Of a stretch of 64,000 nt of DNA, positions 32,287-40,260 are shown one piece after another. A program made the position numbers and the translations under genes. Source of the DNA: Candidatus Aminicenantota bacterium (lineage in GTDB: Bacteria > Acidobacteriota > Aminicenantia > Aminicenantales > Saccharicenantaceae); contig JAPKZD010000014.1 in NCBI GenBank assembly GCA_026393975.1, positions 64,486-128,485 of the forward strand, in the 5' to 3' direction. Position 1 is the stretch's first letter. Each line of letters begins with the position of its first letter. The notes beneath the pieces are model-generated. The model had not been told where the DNA came from. It ran no database searches and worked only from the letters and a program-made list of their open reading frames with translations.

Positions 32287-33321
32287 ATGAAAAAAACGGT
32301 GCTCTCCGTCGGCCTGCTGGCAGCCCTTCTCTTTTTCCCCTCCTGCCGTAAAAAAGAAGAATCCCCCGCCGCCGGCGCTCCCAAGCCTTATGTCATCGGC
32401 ATCTTCCAATCGGTGGATTCGCCGACGGCGAACGAGGTCCGCCGGGGCATCCTCCAGGCCTTCGCCGACGCGGGCCTGCGCGATGGCGTGGAGATCGTCG
32501 TCACCATCCGCATCTCCAACAACGACATCTCCGAGGTCCAGAGGATCGCCCAGCAACTCGTCGCCGAGCGGGTGGATATGATCATCCCCATGTCGACGCA
32601 GGCCCTCCAGGCGACCATCCTCGCCGGCAGGACGACGCCGATCGTCTTCAGCGCGGTCGCCGTGCCCTACCTCGTCGGGGCGGGCAGGTCGGCCGACGAC
32701 CACCTCGGGAATGTCACGGGGGTGGTTTCCACGGGGCCCATCCGGCAGACGATGGCCCTCATCCGGGAGGTCCTTCCGAAGGCGAGGCGCGTCGGGTCGC
32801 TCTGGACGCCCTCCGAGATCAACTCGGAATACTATCTGGACCTGGCCCGGGAAAGCGCCGCGGAACTCGGCTTCGAGATGATCGCCGTCCCCGTGGCCGG
32901 CCCTCACGGGATCCACGGTCTGGTCCAGGGCCTGCTCAACGAAAAAGTCGACGTCCTTTTTCCGATGTCCGACAACACGATCAACAGCTCGTTCGACGTT
33001 ATCGGCCGGGCGGCCGAGGAGAATGGAGTGCCCCTCTTCGGCAGTTTCCTCCGCTCCGTCGAGTTCGGCGCCTGCGCGGCGCTGGGGTTCGATTTTTACG
33101 ACATGGGCTACAAGACGGGCCGCATCGCGGTCCGGGTGAAGAACGGCGAGAGCCCCGCCCGGATCCCCATCCAGTCCATGGACGAGGTCAGGCTCTACAT
33201 CAATCCGGGGGCCGCGGCAAGTCAGGGGGTCAGCTTCTCGAAGGGCCTTCTCGACCGCGTGAACAAGGCCGTCAGCGTAACCCTCGGCCCGGCGCCGGCG
33301 TCCGGCTCCGTTTTCGACTGA
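32287..33321 (+). CDS. ABC-type substrate-binding lipoprotein (TrpX-like)
   Basis: A 344-residue protein of the ABC_sub_bind family (periplasmic-binding-protein-like I fold). A signal peptide ends at FFPSC, so it is a likely lipoprotein with Cys18. The folded part starts PYVIGIFQSVDSPTANEVRRG and includes VDMIIPMSTQALQA, RRVGSLWTPSEINSEYYLD and MGYKTGRIAVRV. Relatives feed amino-acid importers of the TrpXYZ type. No permease or ATPase gene is present nearby. The ATG at 32287 has GAGGG upstream. Its last 50 bp overlap, tail to tail, the end of thiD on the other strand. Confidence 0.88.
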   Translation: MKKTVLSVGLLAALLFFPSCRKKEESPAAGAPKPYVIGIFQSVDSPTANEVRRGILQAFADAGLRDGVEIVVTIRISNNDISEVQRIAQQLVAERVDMIIPMSTQALQATILAGRTTPIVFSAVAVPYLVGAGRSADDHLGNVTGVVSTGPIRQTMALIREVLPKARRVGSLWTPSEINSEYYLDLARESAAELGFEMIAVPVAGPHGIHGLVQGLLNEKVDVLFPMSDNTINSSFDVIGRAAEENGVPLFGSFLRSVEFGACAALGFDFYDMGYKTGRIAVRVKNGESPARIPIQSMDEVRLYINPGAAASQGVSFSKGLLDRVNKAVSVTLGPAPASGSVFD

Positions 33322-34084
33322 GGTCGAAAACCCGCCGGCCTCCCGCCGCCGGCACGGCCTCGCGGATGGCCTTTCCGACCAGGGCGATCCCTAGCCCGCA
33401 GGCTTCCTTGAGCGTGCGTCCTTCGGCCAGGTGGCCGAGGATTGCGGAAGACAGGAAACAACCCGTCCCGTGGACATTCTTGACCGACCGTCCGTGTTCG
33501 AAGGCCGTGAACTCCCGGCCGTCGTAAAGGACGTCCACCGGCTTTCCCTCGAGATGGCCGCCTTTGAGGAGGCACGGGATGCGGCCCGCCCGGGTGATCT
33601 CGGCCGCCGCTTTTCGCATCTCCGGGACCGACCGGACCGGGCCGCCCACGAGGATCTCCGCCTCGTCCAGGTTGGGCGTGATGAGGGCGGCCTTTCCTCT
33701 AAGGACGTCCAGATAGCGTGGCCAGGCCTTCTTTTCGAGAAGGATGGCGCCCGAGCTCGATCGGAAAACCGGGTCGATGACCCGGGGGATGTGCGCGTTC
33801 CGGGCCAGGATCCGGGCGACGGCGGCCAGGTTCCCGGCCGTGCCGATCATGCCGACCTTGATCCCGGCGATGAGGGCCGTTTCCGACAGCCGTCCGAACT
33901 GATCCGCGACGGCCCGCGCCGCGAGAGGAAAAACGCGGTCGACCCGTTCCGGGTTCTGGGCCGTAACGGCCGTGAGCACGCCGAAGCCCCGATAGCCGAG
34001 GCGCTCGAAGACCCCGATGTCGAGAAGGACGCCCGCCCCTGCCGAGGGGTCGTAGCCGGCGATCGAGACGAGATTCTTCGTCAT
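33272..34084 (-). CDS. thiD: Hydroxymethylpyrimidine (phosphate) kinase ThiD
   Basis: A 270-residue ribokinase-fold kinase. SIAGYDPSAGAG at the N-terminus and VHGTGCFLSSA with the catalytic Cys-containing anion hole are the ThiD hallmarks; LITPNLDEAEILVGG lies between. It phosphorylates HMP and HMP-P to the pyrophosphate for thiamin synthesis in the cytoplasm. No other thi gene is in the window. An 8-bp palindrome lies just upstream of the ribosome site; a TPP riboswitch is not apparent. Start ATG 34084. Confidence 0.9.
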   Translation of the reverse strand: MTKNLVSIAGYDPSAGAGVLLDIGVFERLGYRGFGVLTAVTAQNPERVDRVFPLAARAVADQFGRLSETALIAGIKVGMIGTAGNLAAVARILARNAHIPRVIDPVFRSSSGAILLEKKAWPRYLDVLRGKAALITPNLDEAEILVGGPVRSVPEMRKAAAEITRAGRIPCLLKGGHLEGKPVDVLYDGREFTAFEHGRSVKNVHGTGCFLSSAILGHLAEGRTLKEACGLGIALVGKAIREAVPAAGGRRVFDLSRKRSRTPAPGRGLR

Positions 34085-34092
34085 TTCCCTTT

Positions 34093-34111
34093 ATTGCCCC
34101 ATCGGGGCAAT
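34093..34111. promoter_or_regulatory. Palindrome upstream of thiD
   Basis: ATTGCCCC, three bases, GGGGCAAT, directly in front of the thiD ribosome site. It is too short for a riboswitch; an operator or a hairpin masking the start is possible. Confidence 0.4.
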
Positions 34112-34167
34112 GCGATTCTACCATGAATCGAGGGACAGGACCGAGGTTGACCCGTTCGCCAACGCTG

Positions 34168-34244
34168 ATCCCCGCCTTTCAAGGCGGGGATGAGACGCGA
34201 GGCTCAGGGTTAACCCCGACCAAGCCCCGGTATTCATGCCGGGG
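34168..34244. repeat. Two strong hairpins between divergent genes
   Basis: ATCCCCGCCTT / AAGGCGGGGAT (34168-34191, 2-nt loop) is a perfect 11-bp stem; CCCCGGTA / TGCCGGGG (34225-34244) is an 8-bp stem with one wobble pair. They sit between thiD and the FadL-like gene, which are divergent, so they cannot be ordinary terminators of those genes. They look like REP-type palindromes. Confidence 0.6.
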
Positions 34245-34254
34245 GGTCCAGGGG

Positions 34255-34284
34255 TTGACTTTTTTTAGACTGGTAGGGTATTAC
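34255..34284 (+). promoter_or_regulatory. Promoter of the FadL-like gene
   Basis: TTGACT (34255-34260), 18-bp spacer, TATTAC (34279-34284). TGGTA / TACCA (34271-34275, 34282-34286) form an inverted repeat over the -10 region that may be an operator. Confidence 0.5.
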
Positions 34285-34319
34285 CAGAGGTGAGTGATTC
34301 CTCTTAAGGAGAGAAGGGC

Positions 34320-35597
34320 ATGAAAAAAACATCGGTCGGGCTGGCGGTCATTCTGGTCCTGGCTTCCGGGCTCCTGGGGAACGGCCTGAACCTGAACGGG
34401 TTCGGCGCCCGAGCGGCGGCCATGGGCGGCGCGTTCGTCGGCCTGGCCGACGATTTCACGGCGGTCTTCTGGAACCCCGCCGGGCTGGCCCTGCTGAAAA
34501 AGGGGACCTTCGGGCTGACCGGTGACCTTCTCGTGCCGAAGAGCAAGTATTTTCTGAGCTCCTCCTTCGACATGAAGACCAAGAATAAATACTATCCTGC
34601 CGGGCTTGTCGGTTACTTTCAGCCGATCGGCGACAGGGTGGTCGTCGGGTTGGGCGCCTACACTCTCTCCGGCCTCGGCGCGGACTGGGACAATACCGGG
34701 TTCGAAACGGCCCTGGCCTATCCGACCCCGCCGACTTTTTTCACCCCTCCTCTGGAGAATTACGTCTGGCGGAGTTTTATCGGCTCTTTCACCCTCGCCC
34801 CGTCGGTCGCGGTCAAGATCAACGACTGGATCTTCTTCGGCGCGACCCTCAACATCAATTACGGCTTCTTCCAAACCGACCAGTGGGGGGCCTACACGGT
34901 CCTCCCGACGAAGCCCCCGACGCTCCTCAACATGGGCCAGCAGAGTCTGGATATCAATGGCTGGGGCACCGGCGCGACGTTCGGTCTCCTAGTCAAGCCG
35001 GGCGAATGGATGAGTTTCGGGCTGACTTACCGGACGCAGTCGAAAATGAAACTGCGCGGGACGATGGTGTTCGACAACATCGGGCTCCTGGGCCTGCCCG
35101 ATTCCTCGGATACGAGCCTCGAGGTCCCCAGCCCGACGTGGCTGGCCGGCGGCGTCGCGGTCAAGCCGCTCGAGAACCTGACCGTCACCTTCGATCTGCA
35201 GTGGACCAATTGGGCCAAGCTGTCGACGCTGAACATCGTTTTCGCCGACCCCCTCTGGGCCGCGGCCTTGGCCGACGAGTCCGCGATGGTGCTCGATTGG
35301 AAGAACGGGCTCCAGGTCCGCGGCGGCCTGGAATACACCGCCGGCGATTTCGCGATCAGGGCCGGGTATTATAACGACCCTGCCCCTGCCCCGGCCGAGA
35401 CCATGAACATCCTCATCCCGAGTTTCAGCTTCAATAGCTTCACCGCCGGTTTCGGCTACGGGAAGGGCGGCTTCAAAGTCGATGTCGGCCTGGAATACCT
35501 GATCGGCCAAAAGCGGACAGTCACGGCAGGCATGATGCCCGGGGTCTACGAGATGAAGATTTGGGTCCCGATGATCTCGCTTGGCTACGCTTTCTGA
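34320..35597 (+). CDS. FadL/TodX-family outer-membrane transporter (OmpP1)
   Basis: A 425-residue beta-barrel protein with a signal peptide (MKKTSVGLAVILVLASGLLGNG). The N-terminal hatch LNLNGFGARAAAMGGAFVGLADDFTAVFWNPAGLAL is the family signature (quoted in parts: GARAAAMGGAFVGLADD and FWNPAGL), followed by alternating barrel strands and a final WVPMISLGYAF, with the C-terminal aromatic that directs outer-membrane assembly. Relatives import long-chain fatty acids or aromatic hydrocarbons. The nearby ketoacyl synthase and CoA-transferase may fit lipid use, but they are not in the same operon. AAGGAG precedes the ATG. Confidence 0.92.
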   Translation: MKKTSVGLAVILVLASGLLGNGLNLNGFGARAAAMGGAFVGLADDFTAVFWNPAGLALLKKGTFGLTGDLLVPKSKYFLSSSFDMKTKNKYYPAGLVGYFQPIGDRVVVGLGAYTLSGLGADWDNTGFETALAYPTPPTFFTPPLENYVWRSFIGSFTLAPSVAVKINDWIFFGATLNINYGFFQTDQWGAYTVLPTKPPTLLNMGQQSLDINGWGTGATFGLLVKPGEWMSFGLTYRTQSKMKLRGTMVFDNIGLLGLPDSSDTSLEVPSPTWLAGGVAVKPLENLTVTFDLQWTNWAKLSTLNIVFADPLWAAALADESAMVLDWKNGLQVRGGLEYTAGDFAIRAGYYNDPAPAPAETMNILIPSFSFNSFTAGFGYGKGGFKVDVGLEYLIGQKRTVTAGMMPGVYEMKIWVPMISLGYAF

Positions 35598-35626
35598 TTT
35601 CTGGATAGAAACCGCCGGGGGAGGAG

Positions 35627-35920
35627 ATGGGATCGGACCTGGTCAGAGTACGCGTCTTCGTCGGCGGCCGCGTCCAGGGCGTCGCCTACCGTTTCTTCGC
35701 GGAGAAATTCGCCGGCAGGATGGGGATTGCCGGTTGGGCCCGCAATCTCCCGGATGGCCGGGTCGAGGTCCTGGCCGAGGGGTTGGGGGAGAACATCGAA
35801 GCTTTCCTGGAGCGCCTCCTAGCGGGGCCGCGCCTGGCCCGGGTGGACAGCTTCGACGTCCGGCGTGAGGCTTCGACGGGCGAGTTCCGCGATTTCCAAG
35901 TCGTCTTTCTTCCCGATTAG
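35627..35920 (+). CDS. Acylphosphatase
   Basis: A 97-residue protein with the whole acylphosphatase fold. GRVQGVAYRFF provides the phosphate-binding loop with Arg22, and GWARNLPDGRVEV the catalytic Asn40. It hydrolyses acyl phosphates such as acetyl phosphate or carbamoyl phosphate in the cytoplasm. It follows the FadL-like gene by 29 nt on the same strand, with GGAGGAG before the ATG, so co-transcription is likely without functional coupling. It converges with the small zinc-binding gene downstream. Confidence 0.95.
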   Translation: MGSDLVRVRVFVGGRVQGVAYRFFAEKFAGRMGIAGWARNLPDGRVEVLAEGLGENIEAFLERLLAGPRLARVDSFDVRREASTGEFRDFQVVFLPD

Positions 35921-35933
35921 GCCGTCGCCGCGG

Positions 35934-36185
35934 TCAGCTCTGCTTGGATTTTCGGCGGCACTCCTCGGAGCAGAAGTAGCGCTCGACGCCGTCGCGGAAT
36001 TCGGTCAGGGCTTCCTCGCGGGAGATGTAGGTGTTGCAGACCTCGTCCTTGACCATCTCTCCCCGAACCTGGCGCGGGGCCTGCCGCGGCCGCTGTCCGG
36101 CGCGCTTCAGGCCCAGATAGATCCGGGCGAACAGGAAGGCGACGTAGGCGAGGAAGAGGAAAAGGACGAAACGGAAAAATCCCAT
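35934..36185 (-). CDS. Small membrane protein with C-terminal zinc-binding-like motif
   Basis: An 83-residue protein starting MGFFRFVLFLFLAYVAFLFARIYLG, a single N-terminal membrane helix, then a basic linker and a C-terminal module with Cys in EVCNTYIS and in YFCSEECRRK. The Cys spacing resembles the PP0621/TRASH-YHS type zinc ribbon. The start at 36185 shares one base with the stop of the ketoacyl synthase gene (TGATG), so it is translated by coupling. The longer frame upstream overlaps that gene and is spurious. The function is unknown; a membrane-bound metal-binding role is an inference. Confidence 0.8.
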   Translation of the reverse strand: MGFFRFVLFLFLAYVAFLFARIYLGLKRAGQRPRQAPRQVRGEMVKDEVCNTYISREEALTEFRDGVERYFCSEECRRKSKQS

Positions 36186-37288
36186 CACCACTCGACCAGC
36201 ATCGAGGCCCAGGTCAGTCCGCCGCCGAAGCTCAGGAGCATGACCAGGTCGCCCTTTTTTACCCTGCCCTCTTCGACCGCCTCGCGCAGGGCCATGAGGA
36301 CCGAAGCCGAGGAGCAATTGCCGCGGCGGTCGACGTTGACGTAGAACTTTTCGAGCGGGATGCCCAGCTTTTTCGCCGGGAACTCGAAAATCCGGGCGTT
36401 GGCCTGGTGGCAGATGAACAGGTCCACGTCGCGCAACGCGACGTTCCGGGTTTTGCCCGGGATCCAGTTGGCCTTGTCGATCGTCCTCATGACCAGCTCG
36501 GGGATGATCTTCAGGACGAATTTCTGGATGTCATGCCCGCGGATGGCGATGTTCGGATGGACCGGGGTTTCGTGATATCGCGTGTCCTTGCCGGAGCTGT
36601 ACGCGGTTTCGATACCCCAGGAGTCCGTGCCCGTTTCGGAACAGATGATTCCGGACGGCCCCGCGGTCCTCTTCAGGACGACGGCAGCCGCGGCGTCCCC
36701 CCAGAGGTCGGCGTTGGTGTCGGAAAAATCGAGGAGCCGGCTGAGGACCTCGGAGCCGATGGCCAGGCCGTACTCGGCCTCGGTCTCTTCGAAGAGAAGG
36801 TGCTTGCGGACGAGGTCGATCGCGTAAAGGCCGCTCGTGCACGCGGCCAGGAGGTCGAAAGCCGGAATCCGGAGGATCGTCTTGGCGTCCTTGGCCTCCC
36901 ACTCTCCGGACGCCGTTCTCTTCTGAACGGCCTTGTTGAGAACCATGCAGGCGGTCGAGGGGAAGATGGCCTCGGGCGTCGAGCTTCCGACCGCCAGGAT
37001 GCCGATGTCCCGCCAGCCGATCCCGGCCTCGGCCAGAGCCTTTTCGGCCGCGACGAGGGCCAGGTCGGAGGTGTTGACGCTGTTATCGACCCACTGACGT
37101 TCCCGGATGCCGACGAGGTCGACGATCTTCTGCGGGGTTAGCTCCTCGGGCAGCCAGGGCCTGTCGGTCCCCGGCTTGGTCGCCTTGTGCGACAGGAGGA
37201 TCCCGACGATCTCGTCGTTGGTCACGATTCTGCCGGGGACATCCTTCCCGGGCAGGCATTTTCCGGTGCCCGCAATCGTCACTCGCAT
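36185..37288 (-). CDS. 3-oxoacyl-ACP synthase III family (FabH-like)
   Basis: A 367-residue thiolase-fold condensing enzyme. The catalytic triad is complete: Cys150 in LLAACTSGLYAIDL, His294 in FICHQANARIFEFP and Asn324 in RRGNCSSASVL. Such enzymes start fatty-acid or natural-product chains by condensing an acyl-CoA with malonyl-ACP, or make beta-ketone heads as in OleA. At 367 residues it is longer than typical FabH (about 320), due to an insertion around residues 38-50 and 118-138. No other fab genes are near. Start ATG 37288 with GAGGAG upstream. The small metal-binding membrane protein is coupled downstream. Confidence 0.88.
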   Translation of the reverse strand: MRVTIAGTGKCLPGKDVPGRIVTNDEIVGILLSHKATKPGTDRPWLPEELTPQKIVDLVGIRERQWVDNSVNTSDLALVAAEKALAEAGIGWRDIGILAVGSSTPEAIFPSTACMVLNKAVQKRTASGEWEAKDAKTILRIPAFDLLAACTSGLYAIDLVRKHLLFEETEAEYGLAIGSEVLSRLLDFSDTNADLWGDAAAAVVLKRTAGPSGIICSETGTDSWGIETAYSSGKDTRYHETPVHPNIAIRGHDIQKFVLKIIPELVMRTIDKANWIPGKTRNVALRDVDLFICHQANARIFEFPAKKLGIPLEKFYVNVDRRGNCSSASVLMALREAVEEGRVKKGDLVMLLSFGGGLTWASMLVEW

Positions 37289-37358
37289 GCGCGCCGCATC
37301 TCCTCGCTGGATTTTCTCGGTATGTATCGAAGTTCCAAGGCCGTATGATAACCCTAAT

Positions 37359-37387
37359 ATTATTATAAGAGAGCGGGGAATTGTCAA
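37359..37387 (-). promoter_or_regulatory. Promoter of the ketoacyl synthase operon
   Basis: TTGACA (37387-37382), 17-bp spacer, AATAAT (37364-37359) on the minus strand. It lies in an AT-rich patch unlike the surrounding GC-rich DNA. Confidence 0.6.
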
Positions 37388-37459
37388 ATAGCGGGTGGGA
37401 CTTTCCGGCGGCCCCGCGTTTGACCCAGCCGTCCCTTTCTGCTAAATAGGGGGGAGACC

Positions 37460-38632
37460 ATGAATGACAAGCCGTTGCGCGGTGTCCGGGTTCTCGACCT
37501 CTCCCGGCTCCTGCCCGGGCCCTTCTGCACGCTCCTGCTGGCCGATCTCGGCGCCGAGGTCGTCAAGGTCGAGGACGTCGAGGGCGGCGATTACATCCGG
37601 GCCATGGGACCGTTCATCGGTGGCCAGAGCGCTTATTTCCTGGCCTTGAACCCCGGCAAGAAGAGCGTCTCCCTCAACCTCAAGACCAAGGCCGGACGCG
37701 AGATATTCCTGAGGCTGGCGGCGACGGCCGGGGTCGTCGTGGAGAGCTTCCGGCCGGGCACGGCCGACCGACTGGGCATCGGCTACGAAGCGGTGAAGGC
37801 GATCAACCCGCGCGTCGTCTACTGCTCCATCTCCGGGTTCGGCCAGGACGGCCCGGACCGGGACCGCGCGGGCCACGACCTCGATTTCCTGGCGCGCTCC
37901 GGCATCCTCGGGTTGTGCGGCCGTCCGGACGCCGCTCCGGCCATCCCTCCCGTCCAGGTCGCCGACCTGAGCTCGGCCATGTACGCCGCCGCCGGGATCC
38001 TGGCCTATCTCCGGGAGAGCGAACGGACGGGCGAAGGCCGCTACCTGGACATCGGGATGCTCGACAGCGCCCTCGCCTGGATGGTCATGCCCGTCGCCGA
38101 ATATGCCGCCGGGGAGCGGGGCGGCCGGGGCCGCCTGCCGCTGACCGGCAAGCATCCCTGCTACAACGTCTACCGGACCCGCGACGGCCGGGACGTCTGC
38201 CTGGCCGCCCTGGAGAGAAAATTCTGGGAGGCCTTCTGCCGGGCGATGGAACGGGAAGATCTGCTTCCCCTCCAGTTTTCCGAACGCCCCGAGGATTTTG
38301 CCCTCCTCGAAGCCCTTTTCGCCGGCCGGACCCGGGATGAATGGGCGGAACTCCTCAGGGACACCGATTTCTGCTGCGAGATCGTCCCCTCTCTCGACGA
38401 GGTCTTGTGCGACCCCCAGGTGAAGCACCGCGGTCTCGTCATCGAAACGGGTGCGGTTGGACAGGCCAATATTCTCCTGGGGCATCCGCTCCGGGACAGG
38501 CGTGAAAAAGGGCGTCTGGCATGCCCTGGGCACGGCGAGCACACCGCTGAAGTGCTGAGCGAACTCGGCGTCACCGATCGGGAACTGGCGGAACTCGAAG
38601 CGGCCGGTGTCATCCGCGGCCGATCCCGCTGA
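37460..38632 (+). CDS. Class III CoA-transferase (CaiB/BaiF, AMACR-like)
   Basis: A 390-residue family III CoA-transferase. LRGVRVLDLSRLLPGPFCT is the start of the fold, then LADLGAEVVKVED, NPGKKSVSLNLKT, and catalytic-region GHDLDFLARSGILGLCG, where His-Asp suggests an alpha-methylacyl-CoA racemase-like member. It moves CoA between organic acids or racemises acyl-CoA. It is followed by a shortened acyl-CoA-dehydrogenase-like gene after 11 nt and a Nif3-like gene, all on the same strand. Confidence 0.88.
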   Translation: MNDKPLRGVRVLDLSRLLPGPFCTLLLADLGAEVVKVEDVEGGDYIRAMGPFIGGQSAYFLALNPGKKSVSLNLKTKAGREIFLRLAATAGVVVESFRPGTADRLGIGYEAVKAINPRVVYCSISGFGQDGPDRDRAGHDLDFLARSGILGLCGRPDAAPAIPPVQVADLSSAMYAAAGILAYLRESERTGEGRYLDIGMLDSALAWMVMPVAEYAAGERGGRGRLPLTGKHPCYNVYRTRDGRDVCLAALERKFWEAFCRAMEREDLLPLQFSERPEDFALLEALFAGRTRDEWAELLRDTDFCCEIVPSLDEVLCDPQVKHRGLVIETGAVGQANILLGHPLRDRREKGRLACPGHGEHTAEVLSELGVTDRELAELEAAGVIRGRSR

Positions 38633-38643
38633 GGGGGGAACGC

Positions 38644-39270
38644 GTGGACGCGTTCTGGACGGAAGAGCAGACAACCCTCCGCAGGAAAGCCCGCGATTAC
38701 TTCCGCCGGGAGGGAGAGGCTCTCTGCCGGGGTGTTTCCAAGCCGTCGCTGTCGATCCTGCGGGACCTCGGGATCCCCCCGGGTGGCGATGGATTTCCGG
38801 CGTGCTCCGGCGTGAGCGAAGGGGTCTTGATCATCGATGAGGGGTCGTTCTACCGGCCCCGGCTCGGGCTCGACCTCATGAAATGGTGGATATCCGGCGA
38901 GGCGGGAAGCTCACCGGAAGAGAGGCTCTTTCGGCTCGCCTGGATCGTCGGCACAGCGTCCTATGTCTTTGAAGCCGGGGTCCGGGAGGCCCGCGACCTG
39001 GGCTTTTTCGAGAGCAGCCTCATGGGCTGCCGCGAACTCCAGGAGGGCCTGGCCGGCCTCGTCTCCGGGGTCGAGATCCTGCGTCTCGGGGCCTGCCGGC
39101 TCTGCCATCTCCTGGCCCGAGGCGAACGGGACCGGGGCGAGGCGGAATCGGTCCCCCTCTACGAGAAGGCGCTCGCTCTCGGCCGCGAATCCAGGTCCGT
39201 GGCGCTCAGCCTGCTCGGGGAGGTCTGGACAAGGGACAACCTCCCCGAGGACGAGTTCTCATCCGAATAA
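38644..39270 (+). CDS. Shortened acyl-CoA-dehydrogenase-like protein
   Basis: A 208-residue protein starting at a GTG with a G-rich ribosome site. The N-terminus (FWTEEQTTLRRKARDYFRREG) resembles the first helices of acyl-CoA dehydrogenases, and the C-terminal half (GTASYVFEAGVREARDLGFFE ...) the C-terminal helical bundle. The middle beta-domain and FAD-binding parts are missing, giving about half the usual 380 residues. It is probably a degraded or repurposed homologue without dehydrogenase activity. It lies between the CoA-transferase and Nif3-like genes in one transcription unit. The family link is a judgement from pattern. Confidence 0.6.
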   Translation: MDAFWTEEQTTLRRKARDYFRREGEALCRGVSKPSLSILRDLGIPPGGDGFPACSGVSEGVLIIDEGSFYRPRLGLDLMKWWISGEAGSSPEERLFRLAWIVGTASYVFEAGVREARDLGFFESSLMGCRELQEGLAGLVSGVEILRLGACRLCHLLARGERDRGEAESVPLYEKALALGRESRSVALSLLGEVWTRDNLPEDEFSSE

Positions 39271-39284
39271 GAAAGGAACCGACC

Positions 39285-40250
39285 ATGAAGCTCAAGACAC
39301 TGTACAGAAAGGCCGTCGCCGCCGGCATGGCCAACGACCCGAGGGGCCCCGAGGAGCTCCGCAGGATCCTGGACGACGAACGGACGAAGTCCAAGAAGCT
39401 CAAGGAGGACGAGCGCGACGGCTGGGAGGAGGACCGCCTGTTCGACCCGTACGCAGACACGCGGATCCTCGCCGGCGACCCGGCGACCGAGGTCAAAAAA
39501 GTCATCGTCGGGATCGACATGGAAGTGGGCGAGGTCCTCCTCGCCCACACCTTGAACAGGGACCGCGCCGAGAAGATCGATCTGGTCATCGCCCATCATC
39601 CCCAGGGCATCGCCCTGGCCCAGCTCCCCGAGGTCATGCGCCTGCAGTCGGACATGCTGGCCGCCTTCGGCGTCAACATCTCCGTCGCCGAACAGCTCAT
39701 GGACAAGCGGATCGGCGAAGTGGAACGCCGCGTCCTCCCGGTGAACCACAACCGGGCGGTCGATGCGGCCCGCCTCCTCGGCCTCCCGATGATGTGCGTC
39801 CACACACCGGCCGACAACTGCGTCAACACCTACCTTACCGCGCTGTTCGAAAAAGAGAGACCGGCGCGGCTCAAGGACGCCGTCGACGCGCTGAAGAGGA
39901 TCCCCGAATACGGGAGGGCCGTCCGGCGGATGGCCGGGCCGAAGATCGTCAGCGGTTCGGAGAACGCCCGGTGCGGGACAATCTCCATGGAGATGACCGG
40001 GGGGACCGAGGGCGCCAAGACGATCTACGAACAGTACGCCATCTCGGGCGTGAGCACGATCGTCGGGATGCACATCAGCGAGGAGGCTCTCGAGAACGCC
40101 AAAAAAGCCCACTTGAACGTCATCATCGCCGGCCACGTCTCGAGCGACACCCTGGGACTCAACCTGCTCTTCGACGAGCTGGAGAAAGACGGACCTCTGA
40201 GCTACGTCAACGCATCGGGGTTCGAGAGGATCCGGGCGTCGGAGCGCTAA
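39285..40250 (+). CDS. Nif3-like (NGG1p-interacting factor 3) family protein
   Basis: A 321-residue protein of the Nif3/DUF34 type. The N-terminal part is a helical, charged extension (residues 1-65); the metal-binding core begins VIVGIDMEVGEVLLAHTLNR and contains LVIAHHPQG (two His), VHTPADNCVN and, near the end, IAGHVSSDTLGLN. The family binds two metals and its role is unresolved (GTP-cyclohydrolase-like or nucleotidase activities have been suggested). AAAGGAACC precedes the ATG. It ends the three-gene run that starts with the CoA-transferase. Confidence 0.85.
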   Translation: MKLKTLYRKAVAAGMANDPRGPEELRRILDDERTKSKKLKEDERDGWEEDRLFDPYADTRILAGDPATEVKKVIVGIDMEVGEVLLAHTLNRDRAEKIDLVIAHHPQGIALAQLPEVMRLQSDMLAAFGVNISVAEQLMDKRIGEVERRVLPVNHNRAVDAARLLGLPMMCVHTPADNCVNTYLTALFEKERPARLKDAVDALKRIPEYGRAVRRMAGPKIVSGSENARCGTISMEMTGGTEGAKTIYEQYAISGVSTIVGMHISEEALENAKKAHLNVIIAGHVSSDTLGLNLLFDELEKDGPLSYVNASGFERIRASER

Positions 40251-40260
40251 GCCGGGGGCT

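Noticed and set aside
34093-34244. TPP riboswitch upstream of thiD
   Set aside because: Hairpins are present but the conserved THI-box sequences are not visible, and the gap to the start is too short for the full aptamer on the minus strand.
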